In this document: piece after piece, positions 38,544 to 46,674 of the stretch
Layout of the letters: the number at the start of each line of letters is the position of its first letter
Position numbering within the stretch: the first letter of the stretch is position 1
Assembly (NCBI GenBank): GCA_023428025.1
Contig: JAEYZN010000037.1
Location: forward strand, 1-47,322
DNA length: 47,322 nt
Source of the DNA: Bacillota bacterium
Lineage (GTDB): Bacteria > Bacillota > Clostridia > Christensenellales > SZUA-584
Direction: 5' to 3'
Translations under genes and position numbers: made by a program
Notes under the pieces: generated by a model
Database searches by the model: none
The model's input: only the letters and a program-made list of their open reading frames with translations
What the model was told of the DNA's origin: nothing

Positions 38544-39794
38544 ATGGCAGTCAGGCAAAGAACGAGTGCCCGTTATCATTATGAACGGCAGGCGCCCTCC
38601 ATGAAACGCAAGGTGCAGGCCCGGCGCAAACCGAAGCTGAAGTTCTACCTGATTCTCCTTGCGGTGGTGGCGGCAGCGGCGGTGACGCTGATCTTGGTGT
38701 TGCGCGGCCAGCCCACGGCAGCCGTGGAGTGGGCCAGCACGGAATTCAGCGCCAAATACGATATGCTCGTGGTGCGCGACGAGGTTGTCTATCAGGCAAA
38801 GAACTACGGCAAGACGGATTTTTTGGCGGTAGAAGGACAGCATGTGGAAGTGGGAGACCCCATCGTTCAGGTGTATGAGTGGGGTTATAACGACGAAACG
38901 CTTTCCATATTGCTGGATCAGCAAAAGACGATTCTGAATTACCAGACAGATGTGCTGCAGGCGGGTATTATCGACGAGCAGCTGAACGATATCAACAGCC
39001 GTATCGACGCCAAGGCGAAGGAGATCCAGCAGGCTGTGGACAGCGGTCAGCTGCAGAACACGCTCCCGCTGGAGCGCGACATGGCGGCGCTGCTGGACGA
39101 ACGCATGGCGTACCAGAAGAGTTCGGTGATGCCGAACGATCAGCTTCGCGAATATTATTCGGAAGAGACGGAGCTTTTAACGCAGATAGCCGGTTGGCGG
39201 ACAAGCATCAACGCCAAGGAAAGCGGCACCGTCAGTTTCTACTTCGATGGTTGCGAAGCGCTGATGACCAAGGAGAACATCGGCCATTTCTCCAAAAAGG
39301 CGCTGGAAGAAGTGGCGGCCGGCAAGACGATCAAGACGGACGAGGAAGACCAGGCCACAGCGCCGCTGTATCGCGTTGTGGACGAAAAAGAATGGTATGT
39401 GGTGATGCTGAGCGAAAAGAAGATACCCGAGATGTATGTGGGCAACGCTTTTTCGCTCGTGTTTGACGATTATCTGGAAACTCAGTATACCGGTGTCGTT
39501 TTTAACACAACAGAGCTTGAAAATAATGACGGGTATGTGTATACTATACTGATACAGGATAATATTGGGCCTTTGTTGGGAGACCGCCGTGTTTCGGCGA
39601 GATTATACAACGTGCAGGAAGGGTTGCGCATACCCGCCAGCTGCGTGAAGACGTCTGAACAGACGGACTACGTGGAGACGGTGGGCGGCCAGATCGTCCC
39701 CGTTGTGGTGGTGGCGGACGACAACGAGTATGTGTTTGTGCAGACATACGAAGGCCAGCCGTCGCTGGAAGTGGGACAACTCATCAAGAAGTAG
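38544..39794 (+). CDS. HlyD-like single-span membrane protein of the sepF-divIVA region
   Basis: The product has 416 residues. A basic cytoplasmic start (about 1-32, rich in Arg and Lys) is followed by one membrane span (about 33-54) and a large outside domain. Near residues 70-110 (MLVVRDEVVYQAKNYGK then VEGQHVEVGDPIVQVYEWG) a lipoyl/barrel-sandwich hybrid half is recognisable. A coiled stretch (about 125-225) and a second half around 330-410 suggest an HlyD adaptor-like fold. No transporter genes are adjacent. In related Clostridia this family precedes ylmE-sepF, so a link to division is likely, but the role is unknown. ATG 38544 follows AGGAAGGG. Confidence 0.8.
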   Translation: MAVRQRTSARYHYERQAPSMKRKVQARRKPKLKFYLILLAVVAAAAVTLILVLRGQPTAAVEWASTEFSAKYDMLVVRDEVVYQAKNYGKTDFLAVEGQHVEVGDPIVQVYEWGYNDETLSILLDQQKTILNYQTDVLQAGIIDEQLNDINSRIDAKAKEIQQAVDSGQLQNTLPLERDMAALLDERMAYQKSSVMPNDQLREYYSEETELLTQIAGWRTSINAKESGTVSFYFDGCEALMTKENIGHFSKKALEEVAAGKTIKTDEEDQATAPLYRVVDEKEWYVVMLSEKKIPEMYVGNAFSLVFDDYLETQYTGVVFNTTELENNDGYVYTILIQDNIGPLLGDRRVSARLYNVQEGLRIPASCVKTSEQTDYVETVGGQIVPVVVVADDNEYVFVQTYEGQPSLEVGQLIKK

Positions 39795-39825
39795 CCAACG
39801 GCACCTTATATAAGGTGGGGAATAA

Positions 39826-40512
39826 ATGACCAGCATTGAACAAAACATCAGAATGATTGAAGAAAGGGTTGATGCCAGCGCAAGAAAAACGGGCAGGAGA
39901 GGCAGCGATATCACGATCGTAGCGGTCAGCAAAACGGTTGACGCCGCCGCTGTAGCCAGGGCCAGAAAGGCCGGCATACAGAATTTCGGTGAAAACCGTG
40001 TCCAGGAGTATCTCAGAAAACGTGAGGTTTTGGGAGAAGGCTATACTTGGCACATCATCGGGCCGCTGCAAACCAACAAAGTCAAGTACATACTTGACGG
40101 GGGCGTGCATCTGCTGCACTCATTAGACAGGGTCACATTAGCGCATGAGATAAACAGACAGTGCGAAAATAAAAGCACGCAGCTCAATGCGCTTGTGCAG
40201 CTCAACATCGCCAAAGAACCGACAAAATCGGGCGTGTATGAGGAAGAATTGGAACAGTTACTGGAGCAGTTGTCTGATATGAGGAGCATCCACATCAAAG
40301 GGCTGATGGCGATACCGCCGGCCGCCCGCAATGCGGATGATAACAGGCCGTATTTCGAAAGAATGCGCATGCTCTATGACCGTTTCAAGGAAGTGTACGC
40401 CGGGTTTGAATACCTTTCCATGGGTATGTCGGACGATTTTGAAGCCGCCATAGAAGCAGGCTCAAATGTGGTCAGGATCGGCACGGCCGTATTTGGGGCG
40501 AGGTCAAATTAA
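39826..40512 (+). CDS. ylmE: PLP homeostasis protein, YggS/YlmE family
   Basis: The product has 228 residues and is a single TIM-barrel domain like the N-terminal part of alanine racemase. The PLP lysine is Lys36 in IVAVSKTVD. FGENRVQEY, WHIIGPLQTNKVKY, LSMGMSDDFEAAIEAGSNVVRIG are all diagnostic. Members bind PLP and influence amino acid and vitamin B6 balance without known catalysis. The gene lies between the HlyD-like gene and sepF, as in the ylm gene cluster of Firmicutes. GGTGGGG before the ATG is a fair ribosome site. Its tight spacing to sepF (24 bases) fits cotranscription. Confidence 0.94.
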   Translation: MTSIEQNIRMIEERVDASARKTGRRGSDITIVAVSKTVDAAAVARARKAGIQNFGENRVQEYLRKREVLGEGYTWHIIGPLQTNKVKYILDGGVHLLHSLDRVTLAHEINRQCENKSTQLNALVQLNIAKEPTKSGVYEEELEQLLEQLSDMRSIHIKGLMAIPPAARNADDNRPYFERMRMLYDRFKEVYAGFEYLSMGMSDDFEAAIEAGSNVVRIGTAVFGARSN

Positions 40513-40535
40513 ATTTTCAGGGGGTTACAAATACT

Positions 40536-40997
40536 ATGGCGAGAGGTTTTTTTCACCGTATCTTAGACGCGGTTGGCCTTGAGGAAGAGGAGTTCGAAAA
40601 CGAAGAGGTCATGAACGAAGAAGAGGACTTCTACGAAGAAGAAGTCGAAGAGATGGAAGATCAGAGGCTTCCCAGACGCAAGCAGAGCAAAGTGGTCGGG
40701 TTGCCCAGTTCCGCCGCTAAGATGCGCATGCTGGTTTTCCAGCCGAGCAGCTATGAAGAGGCGGAATGCATCATCGACAATCTGAAAGCCAGAAAACCGG
40801 TCATCATGAACTTGGACGAGATGGATGTGGAACTGGGCCAGAGGATTCTGGACTTCGTCGGCGGCGCTGTGTATTCGTTGGGTGGCGACATCAAGAAGGT
40901 CGCCAGAAGCATATTTGTGGTGGCTCCGTCCAACGTCGATGTCGCCCAAAATGCTGACGAGCGGAACACCCGCGACGGTTTTCGCAGATTTGACTGA
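40536..40997 (+). CDS. sepF: Cell division protein SepF
   Basis: The product has 153 residues. An N-terminal membrane-binding helix (MARGFFHRILDAVGL) and a very acidic linker (about 14-45) lead to the SepF core: KMRMLVFQPSSYEEAECIIDNLKARKPVIMNL, then GQRILDFVGGAVYSLGGDIKKV, ending IFVVAPSNVDV. SepF binds the C-terminus of FtsZ and shapes the division septum. It lies downstream of ylmE; the usual ylmG and ylmH genes are missing before divIVA. Confidence 0.95.
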   Translation: MARGFFHRILDAVGLEEEEFENEEVMNEEEDFYEEEVEEMEDQRLPRRKQSKVVGLPSSAAKMRMLVFQPSSYEEAECIIDNLKARKPVIMNLDEMDVELGQRILDFVGGAVYSLGGDIKKVARSIFVVAPSNVDVAQNADERNTRDGFRRFD

Positions 40998-41120
40998 TAA
41001 GCTTTATATGCACTGACCGACATGCCGCAGGCTGTGCTTGTGGCATGTCGCGTATAGCCTTCCATATGAAGGGGATATTAAAGCTAAAAGCTGCGAAAAA
41101 TAGGGAAAGGGGAATAAAGC

Positions 41121-42128
41121 GTGCCTTTATCGGTAAAAGATATACTGGAAAAAACATTCAAGCGATCCTTTAAAGGATACGATGAAGATGAAGTCGATAA
41201 GTTTCTGGATCAGATCATCGACGAATTCAAAGAGCTGCAAACCGAGAACGCGGCGATGAAAAATGAGCTGGCGACTTTAAGGGAACAGGCCAGGAAGGTC
41301 AAAGATGCGGAAGTCACCATCATGAACACGCTTGTTTCCGCCCAAAGGTCGGCTGAGCGCATCATCAGCGATGCTTCCCGTAAAGCGGAGCTGGTCATCA
41401 GCAGCGCTGAAAGTACCGCGCGCCGCCGTGCAGAACAGTCCACCAAGGACCTGGCCGACGCGGAGGTCAAGCTGCAGGAGCTGAAAGGCTGCGCGCAGGC
41501 GTTTGCGGCCAGCTTTGCCAACATGGTAAATGCCCAGGCGGCTCATTTCGAAAAAACATTCCGCACCTACTTCGGGCAGGACGATATGCCTTATGGCGGG
41601 GGTATCAATACCGAGGCGCTAAGCCGCATCGATAAAGATATTGCCCAGAGCTTAAAGGATTTGCCCGGCCTGCATGAGGCGGAGGATTCGGTATCTGCCC
41701 CCGCGGAGGAAGACGTGGCTGACATTGATCCGACCGAAGTTACGCAAGAGCCTTCACCTGAGCCGCCAACAGGAGCGGCAGCCGCGGATGATGCCGGGTT
41801 TATCGAACTGTATGAGATCAACAAAATGCTGGGCGAAATTGAAGCCGGCAACTATTCGGTGATTCCCACCGATACGGATAAACCCATTGAGTTGCCGATT
41901 GAACCGCCCGTGCAGCCTTCGGCTGAGCTGCCGGAAGAAAAGCCGATCCAGGCGACGGAGCCCGTATCCAAGGCTGCGCCCAAGAGCATCGGTGAGTATA
42001 AACCCAAGTATGACGACTACTCCTGGATATATGAGAACGACGAAAGAACGGATGACTACTCGTTGTCGTTTAAAGACCCCAAGGAGAAAGAGGACCTTAA
42101 AAACCTGATCGACGAAATCATCGACTGA
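41121..42128 (+). CDS. divIVA: DivIVA-domain cell pole / division protein
   Basis: The product has 335 residues. The N-terminal MPLSVKDILEKTFKRSFKGYDEDEVDKFLD matches the DivIVA membrane-curvature-sensing region, followed by a coiled coil (about 38-130). The second half is a long acidic and proline-rich tail (about 185-290) not present in Bacillus DivIVA, ending in a short, conserved-looking FKDPKEKEDLKNLIDEIID. DivIVA marks poles and septa. GTG 41121 is the start, with AAAGGGGA upstream. The C-terminal extension may recruit other partners. A terminator follows at 42143. Confidence 0.9.
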   Translation: MPLSVKDILEKTFKRSFKGYDEDEVDKFLDQIIDEFKELQTENAAMKNELATLREQARKVKDAEVTIMNTLVSAQRSAERIISDASRKAELVISSAESTARRRAEQSTKDLADAEVKLQELKGCAQAFAASFANMVNAQAAHFEKTFRTYFGQDDMPYGGGINTEALSRIDKDIAQSLKDLPGLHEAEDSVSAPAEEDVADIDPTEVTQEPSPEPPTGAAAADDAGFIELYEINKMLGEIEAGNYSVIPTDTDKPIELPIEPPVQPSAELPEEKPIQATEPVSKAAPKSIGEYKPKYDDYSWIYENDERTDDYSLSFKDPKEKEDLKNLIDEIID

Positions 42129-42142
42129 CACACATTTGCCTG

Positions 42143-42167
42143 ACGCCCGGATCAGGGGGCGTTTTTG
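42143..42167 (+). terminator. Intrinsic terminator after divIVA
   Basis: ACGCCC (42143-42148) pairs with GGGCGT (42157-42162), followed by five T. Confidence 0.85.
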
Positions 42168-42276
42168 GCTTACCTTTTTTTATGTGTTTTATTTGTAAGA
42201 TGGGGAAACATATAAGTCAGGGCTGTTGGTGACAAAGTTGTAAGGTTCAATTGTACAAATGTTTACAAATTCCCGT

Positions 42277-42304
42277 TTGAAAATGACAGGCGGTTTGTTA
42301 TAAT
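42277..42304 (+). promoter_or_regulatory. Promoter of the glycosyltransferase gene
   Basis: TTGAAA (42277-42282) and TATAAT (42299-42304) are 16 bases apart, about 45 bases before the ATG. The stretch from 42167 to 42276 before it is AT-rich with nothing else notable. Confidence 0.75.
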
Positions 42305-42349
42305 GATGTCGGTCGGCGCAGGGAGCTGCGCGACAGGGAGGCGTTTTGG

Positions 42350-43528
42350 ATGAATATTACAATCGGCCAGTTCAATGAGTCCTTTCCGCCCATTGTTGAC
42401 GGCGTGGCCAATGTCGTAAAAAACTATGCTTACTGGATGAATAAGAAATACGGCTCCTGCTGTGTGATAACGCCCAAGCATCCTGAAGCCGTGGATGAGT
42501 ACGATTATCCGGTATATCGTTATTCTTCTGTAAAAGTGCCCACGCGTCATGAATACCGTTTTGGGCTGCCACAGATGTCCACGTCGTTCTGGCTGGACCT
42601 GAAGAAAATTCCGTTTGACATTGTGCACGCGCATTGTCCTTTTTCGTCCGGGCTAGCCGCAAGAAGCATCGCGCGGAAACGGGAAATACCGTTTGTCGCC
42701 ACTTTCCACTCTAAATTCAGGGACGATTTTAAGGCGGCGCTCAAGTCCGACAAGATCGTGGAAGGCGTGCTGCAAATGATCGCAGCGTTCTATGAATCGG
42801 CGGACGAGGTGTGGACGGTCAACGACGCTTCGGTGGAAACGTTGCGCGAATATGGATATCACGGCCACGTACATATCATGGAAAACGGTTGTGACATCGA
42901 CATTCAATATTCTACTCCGGAGTCGGACGAGCATATCAACAGACTGTTTGGTATCAACCCGGGTATACCGTTATTTATGTATATCGGCCAGCATATATGG
43001 CAGAAGAATCTCAAAATGGTGGTGGAGGCGCTGGGCGAACTGCATAAAGCGGGCGAACGGTTCCATATGATCTTTGTGGGAGATGGCCCGCGCCGTCCCG
43101 ATATGGAGCAAATGGTTGCGGATTACGGCATGAAGGAAAAAGTGACCTTCGCAGGGCGTATCCACGAAAGGGATTTGATAGCCAAGATCTATCTGCGCAG
43201 CAGTGCCATGCTGTTTCCGTCTTTATACGATACATCATCGCTGGTGCCGCGCGAGGCGGCTGCCTGCGGCTGCCCAACTGTTTTTGTACGCGGTTCGAGC
43301 ACGGCCCAGGGGATTACGCAAGAAAACGGATTTTTGATTGAGAACAACGCTGACTCGCTGGCGGATGTTGTCAGATATATTATCGGGCACCCTGAAAATG
43401 CACGTCAGGTGGGTGATGCGGCACGCGCCTCCGTATACCGGAGTTGGCAGGATGCGATAGATGTCGCCTATCAGCGGTATATGTACCTGATTGATTTGAA
43501 GAAAAGCCAGACGGTGAAGCGGGCGTAG
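42350..43528 (+). CDS. Glycosyltransferase family 4 (GT-B fold) enzyme
   Basis: The product has 392 residues. The N-terminal domain opens NITIGQFNESFPPIVDGVANVV (donor/acceptor GT4 pattern) and includes FDIVHAHCPFSSGLAAR and VATFHSKF. The C-terminal domain has FVGDGPRRPDMEQ, VTFAGRIHERDLIAKIY and the nucleotide-sugar-contacting PSLYDTSSLVPREAAACGCPTV with its conserved Glu. This pattern resembles diacylglycerol glucosyl- or mannosyltransferases. With the LPG-synthase-like gene downstream and the polytopic glycosyltransferase elsewhere, a role in glycolipid or cell-envelope synthesis is likely. ATG 42350 follows GGGAGGCG. Confidence 0.87.
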   Translation: MNITIGQFNESFPPIVDGVANVVKNYAYWMNKKYGSCCVITPKHPEAVDEYDYPVYRYSSVKVPTRHEYRFGLPQMSTSFWLDLKKIPFDIVHAHCPFSSGLAARSIARKREIPFVATFHSKFRDDFKAALKSDKIVEGVLQMIAAFYESADEVWTVNDASVETLREYGYHGHVHIMENGCDIDIQYSTPESDEHINRLFGINPGIPLFMYIGQHIWQKNLKMVVEALGELHKAGERFHMIFVGDGPRRPDMEQMVADYGMKEKVTFAGRIHERDLIAKIYLRSSAMLFPSLYDTSSLVPREAAACGCPTVFVRGSSTAQGITQENGFLIENNADSLADVVRYIIGHPENARQVGDAARASVYRSWQDAIDVAYQRYMYLIDLKKSQTVKRA

Positions 43529-43640
43529 CAGTTTGAACGATGAACGGCGGTACCATTGTCTACTGCGCTGGATGGTATTGGACTATTTGATTTAATATGG
43601 TATGTGCGTTGTGGTGCAAGAAGTCATTAGCGGAGGTTCA

Positions 43641-44690
43641 ATGAAAAAGAGAAGGACACATTTATTCAGCTTTATATATATGGGCGTGACGATTGTTGCC
43701 ATCATCGTTATTCTATTATTTGCGGCCGATCTTGACGAGATCGGCCACGCTCTGGAGAAATTCAATATTTGGTGGCTTTTTGCGTGTGTGGGGGCGCTGC
43801 TGCTGTATTGGCTGGCAGACGCCTGGCTGCTGCACGATATCACCATATACATGTATAAAAGAGAATCATTTATTCAGGCGATCAAGGTCGGACTGATCGG
43901 GCTGTATTATTCTGCGCTGACCCCCTCGTCCACGGGCGGACAGCCGATGCAGGTGGTTTACATGCGCCGCAACAAGATACCTGTGGGTACCGCGACCTGT
44001 ATCGTCTGCGTGAAGTTTGTCATATACGAATTGTCGCTGTGCGCCATCTATATTGCGGGTATGTGTCTTCGCGGAGTTGATTATTATTCGCACTACAACG
44101 AGGCTTTTTGGCTGGCTGTGCTGGGGTTTGTCATCAACCTGGCGGCGGTCGTCTTCATCATACTGACGATTGTCAATAAAAAGCTGGTGCTCAAAATCGG
44201 GCGCGGCGTGGTTTCGCTGCTGAGCAAAATCAGAATTGTGAAGGATAAAGCGCAGTCTCTGGAGCATTTTCAGGATACAATAGACGATTACCACACGGCG
44301 GCTGCATATATATCAAAATACAAGCTGCGTGCATTGGGTTCGTTCGTCATATCGGTGCTCAATCTGTCATTCCTGTTCGTGATCCCGTATCTGATCTATC
44401 TGTCCTTCGGGTATTCGGCCTATGGTATTATCGATATATTCACTATGGAAGCGATGCTGTTCCTCGCCGTGTCCTTCTTCCCTCTTCCCGGCGCTGCCGG
44501 TGCATCTGAAGGTGGCTTTCTGCTGTTTTTCAGCCCGTTTTTCGGCGCAGCAACGGCGGTTGCCCTGCTGATATGGCGCTTTCTGACCTATTATATGATG
44601 CTGATCGTGGGCAGTCTGTTTGTCGTATTCGACGAGGTTATCTCGCTCAAACGCTCCAAAAAGAAGTCTGAAACTGACTGCGCAGAATAA
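43641..44690 (+). CDS. Lysylphosphatidylglycerol synthase-like (UPF0104) membrane protein
   Basis: The product has 349 residues with about eight membrane spans and matches the flippase-like transmembrane part of MprF. LYYSALTPSSTGGQPMQVVYMRR and FFPLPGAAGASEGGFLLFF are the family's two conserved membrane motifs. No soluble lysyl-transferase domain follows, so this is the membrane half alone. Such proteins are thought to move lipids across the bilayer. Its place after a GT4 enzyme suggests that it handles the glycolipid product. ATG 43641 follows GGAGG at about 43632-43636; the longer frame upstream lacks a ribosome site. Confidence 0.88.
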   Translation: MKKRRTHLFSFIYMGVTIVAIIVILLFAADLDEIGHALEKFNIWWLFACVGALLLYWLADAWLLHDITIYMYKRESFIQAIKVGLIGLYYSALTPSSTGGQPMQVVYMRRNKIPVGTATCIVCVKFVIYELSLCAIYIAGMCLRGVDYYSHYNEAFWLAVLGFVINLAAVVFIILTIVNKKLVLKIGRGVVSLLSKIRIVKDKAQSLEHFQDTIDDYHTAAAYISKYKLRALGSFVISVLNLSFLFVIPYLIYLSFGYSAYGIIDIFTMEAMLFLAVSFFPLPGAAGASEGGFLLFFSPFFGAATAVALLIWRFLTYYMMLIVGSLFVVFDEVISLKRSKKKSETDCAE

Positions 44691-44721
44691 CATACATGGT
44701 TTTCCTGATCGAGGGACTTTA

Positions 44722-44750
44722 TTGACACCAGCCTAGGCTGCGTGTTATTT
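44722..44750 (+). promoter_or_regulatory. Promoter of the phosphate transporter with palindromic spacer
   Basis: TTGACA (44722-44727) and TTATTT (44745-44750) are 17 bases apart. A perfect 12-bp palindrome CAGCCTAGGCTG (44729-44740) fills the spacer, where a bound repressor would block polymerase. Confidence 0.6.
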
Positions 44751-44840
44751 TTATGTAAGGTTTGTGTTATGAAATTGTAAAGCGATATAAGTTGATGAAT
44801 GTTCCGGGTTAGACCACCCGGTTTATTTGAGGGGAGAAAA

Positions 44841-45839
44841 ATGGGGATTGGTCTGATCATAGTCATTGTGCTGGTGTGTGCTTCCGTGTTTGTAAATGGC
44901 TGGACAGATGCGCCCAATGCCATCACCACCGTGGTGTCAACAAGGGTGTTGTCACCGCGGGCCGCTGTTGGCCTGGCGGCGGTATTCAATATGCTGGGCG
45001 TGTTGTTGATGGGGACGGCTGTCGCCAAAACCATTGGCAACATCATTGAACTGACGCCAGGCACTGACGCGCTGATTACTTTGGCGGCGGCCCAGATATC
45101 CATCGTGTCATGGTCTGTGGGCGCGTGGCGCTTCGGCATACCGACGAGCGAAAGCCATGCGCTGATCGCCGGCCTGACAGGCGCGGCGCTGGCGGGCAGC
45201 GGCCTTGATTCCGTCAGCTGGGCCGAATGGCAAAAGGTGCTGCTTGGCCTTGGTATCTCGTCGATCCTTGGTTTCCTGTCCGGCTGGCTGGTCACCGTGG
45301 GAGTGGCCAAGACCTTCGGTAAAATGCAGCGGCGGCGGGCGAACAGGTTCTTCTCGATTGGGCAAATTGTATCCGCGTCTGCGATGGCGTTCAGCCACGG
45401 GGCGCAGGACGGCCAGAAATTCATCGGCGTGCTCGCGTTTGCGCTGATGCTGGGCGGTGTGATCCCGATGGACAACGCTTTTGCGGTCCCTGTCTGGATC
45501 ATGATAGGCTGTTCGGTTTTGATGGCGATCGGCACGTCGGTGGGCGGTTACCGCATCATCAAAACAATGGGCATGGATATGGTGAAGATCGAGAAGTACC
45601 AGGGGTTCTCGTCTGAAGTGGCGGCCTCGGCGTGTATGATCGCTGCCACGGTATGGGGCATTCCGCTGAGCACGACCAACACCAAAGGCACCGCCATCAT
45701 GGGCGCGGCAGCCGCGCGGCGGTTGTCCAATGTCAACTGGGGCATTGTGAAGGAGATGTTCACAGCCTGGATTCTGACTTTTCCGGCATGTGCGCTGATC
45801 GGCTACCTGATGGCGCTGCTGCTGCACGCGATATTTTAA
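44841..45839 (+). CDS. pit: Inorganic phosphate transporter, PiT family
   Basis: The product has 332 residues and about ten membrane spans. The two PiT signatures are present: VNGWTDAPNAITT near the start and AMAFSHGAQDGQKFIGV in the second half, which bind the cation and phosphate. It imports phosphate with protons or metal phosphate. The protein lacks the large cytoplasmic loop of eukaryotic members. ATG 44841 follows GAGGGGAG. The DUF47 gene starts 15 bases after its stop, a standard pit operon, so the two should be cotranscribed. Confidence 0.94.
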   Translation: MGIGLIIVIVLVCASVFVNGWTDAPNAITTVVSTRVLSPRAAVGLAAVFNMLGVLLMGTAVAKTIGNIIELTPGTDALITLAAAQISIVSWSVGAWRFGIPTSESHALIAGLTGAALAGSGLDSVSWAEWQKVLLGLGISSILGFLSGWLVTVGVAKTFGKMQRRRANRFFSIGQIVSASAMAFSHGAQDGQKFIGVLAFALMLGGVIPMDNAFAVPVWIMIGCSVLMAIGTSVGGYRIIKTMGMDMVKIEKYQGFSSEVAASACMIAATVWGIPLSTTNTKGTAIMGAAAARRLSNVNWGIVKEMFTAWILTFPACALIGYLMALLLHAIF

Positions 45840-45854
45840 CGGAGGATAAATACA

Positions 45855-46472
45855 GTGGCACTGAAAAGAGATATGGACTATTTTGAAATGTTTGTGAAGG
45901 GCACCGAATATGGCCTGAGGGCGGCGCGGCTGCTGGAAAAAATGCTGTGTGACGGATGCGTGACGGAAGAGCGCATCGGCGAAATCAAAAAAGTGGAGCA
46001 GGAGGCCGACAACCACCTGCATGAACTCATCGAACAGCTCAACAACGCTTTCATCACGCCGATCGACCGGGACGATATATTCAAGATCGCCAAGGAAACA
46101 GACGACATCGCGGACAGCATCGACTCGGTGGCGAACAAGATGTGGATGATGCATGTCACACGCGTGACGCCGCCCATGATGCAGATGGCCAAGTATGTGG
46201 TGGACGCATGTGAAATGCTTGTGAAGGTGATGTCCGAAATCAAGCACCATAAGAAGAACAACAAGATCAGCGAATACGTGGTGCAGATCAACCATGTTGA
46301 AGAACTGGGCGACAAATGCTATAAGGAAGCCATGTATGAGCTGTTTGCCTGTGAAAAGGATCCGATCGAACTCGTCAAGATGAAGGAGATCTACCGCGAA
46401 CTGGAAGCGGCGCTGGACGACTGCGAAGACGTGGCCGACATCGTGGAAGGCATCATCATTACCAAAACGTGA
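45855..46472 (+). CDS. DUF47/PhoU-like Pit accessory protein
   Basis: The product has 205 residues and is all helical. MALKRDMDYFEMFVKGTEYG and EQEADNHLHELIEQLNNAFITPIDRDDIFKIAKETDDIADSID are the DUF47 pattern, with acidic helices that bind metals as in PhoU. Such proteins adjust the activity of a linked PiT transporter. GTG 45855 follows CGGAGG at 45840-45845. The operon ends here; no terminator hairpin is convincing before the rpsB promoter. Confidence 0.93.
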   Translation: MALKRDMDYFEMFVKGTEYGLRAARLLEKMLCDGCVTEERIGEIKKVEQEADNHLHELIEQLNNAFITPIDRDDIFKIAKETDDIADSIDSVANKMWMMHVTRVTPPMMQMAKYVVDACEMLVKVMSEIKHHKKNNKISEYVVQINHVEELGDKCYKEAMYELFACEKDPIELVKMKEIYRELEAALDDCEDVADIVEGIIITKT

Positions 46473-46543
46473 TCATGCGGCAGCGAACCGACGGTCATTA
46501 AAAAGCGCTGTGAAAAGAAGATTTTTAAGGCGCAATTAATTAT

Positions 46544-46571
46544 TGATTATCGAAAAACCCTGTGCTATAAT
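46544..46571 (+). promoter_or_regulatory. Promoter of rpsB
   Basis: TTGATT (46544-46549) and TATAAT (46566-46571) are 16 bases apart. A leader of about 100 bases follows. Confidence 0.75.
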
Positions 46572-46588
46572 CCTGAATGTATGTCACA

Positions 46589-46650
46589 CCGCCATGGATT
46601 TTTGCATTCGTGCCCAGCTTTGGGTTATGTAGGAAGACGAAATGGCGGGA
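46589..46650 (+). promoter_or_regulatory. Candidate ribosomal protein S2 autoregulatory leader
   Basis: CCGCCAT (46589-46595) pairs with ATGGCGG (46644-46650), enclosing CCCA/TGGG (46613-46616 with 46623-46626). A structured leader at this position, between the promoter and rpsB, fits autoregulation by S2 as described for rpsB leaders in other bacteria. I cannot compare it with the known model by eye. Confidence 0.5.
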
Positions 46651-46674
46651 GGGAAAAAACGAGGAGGAGAATAT

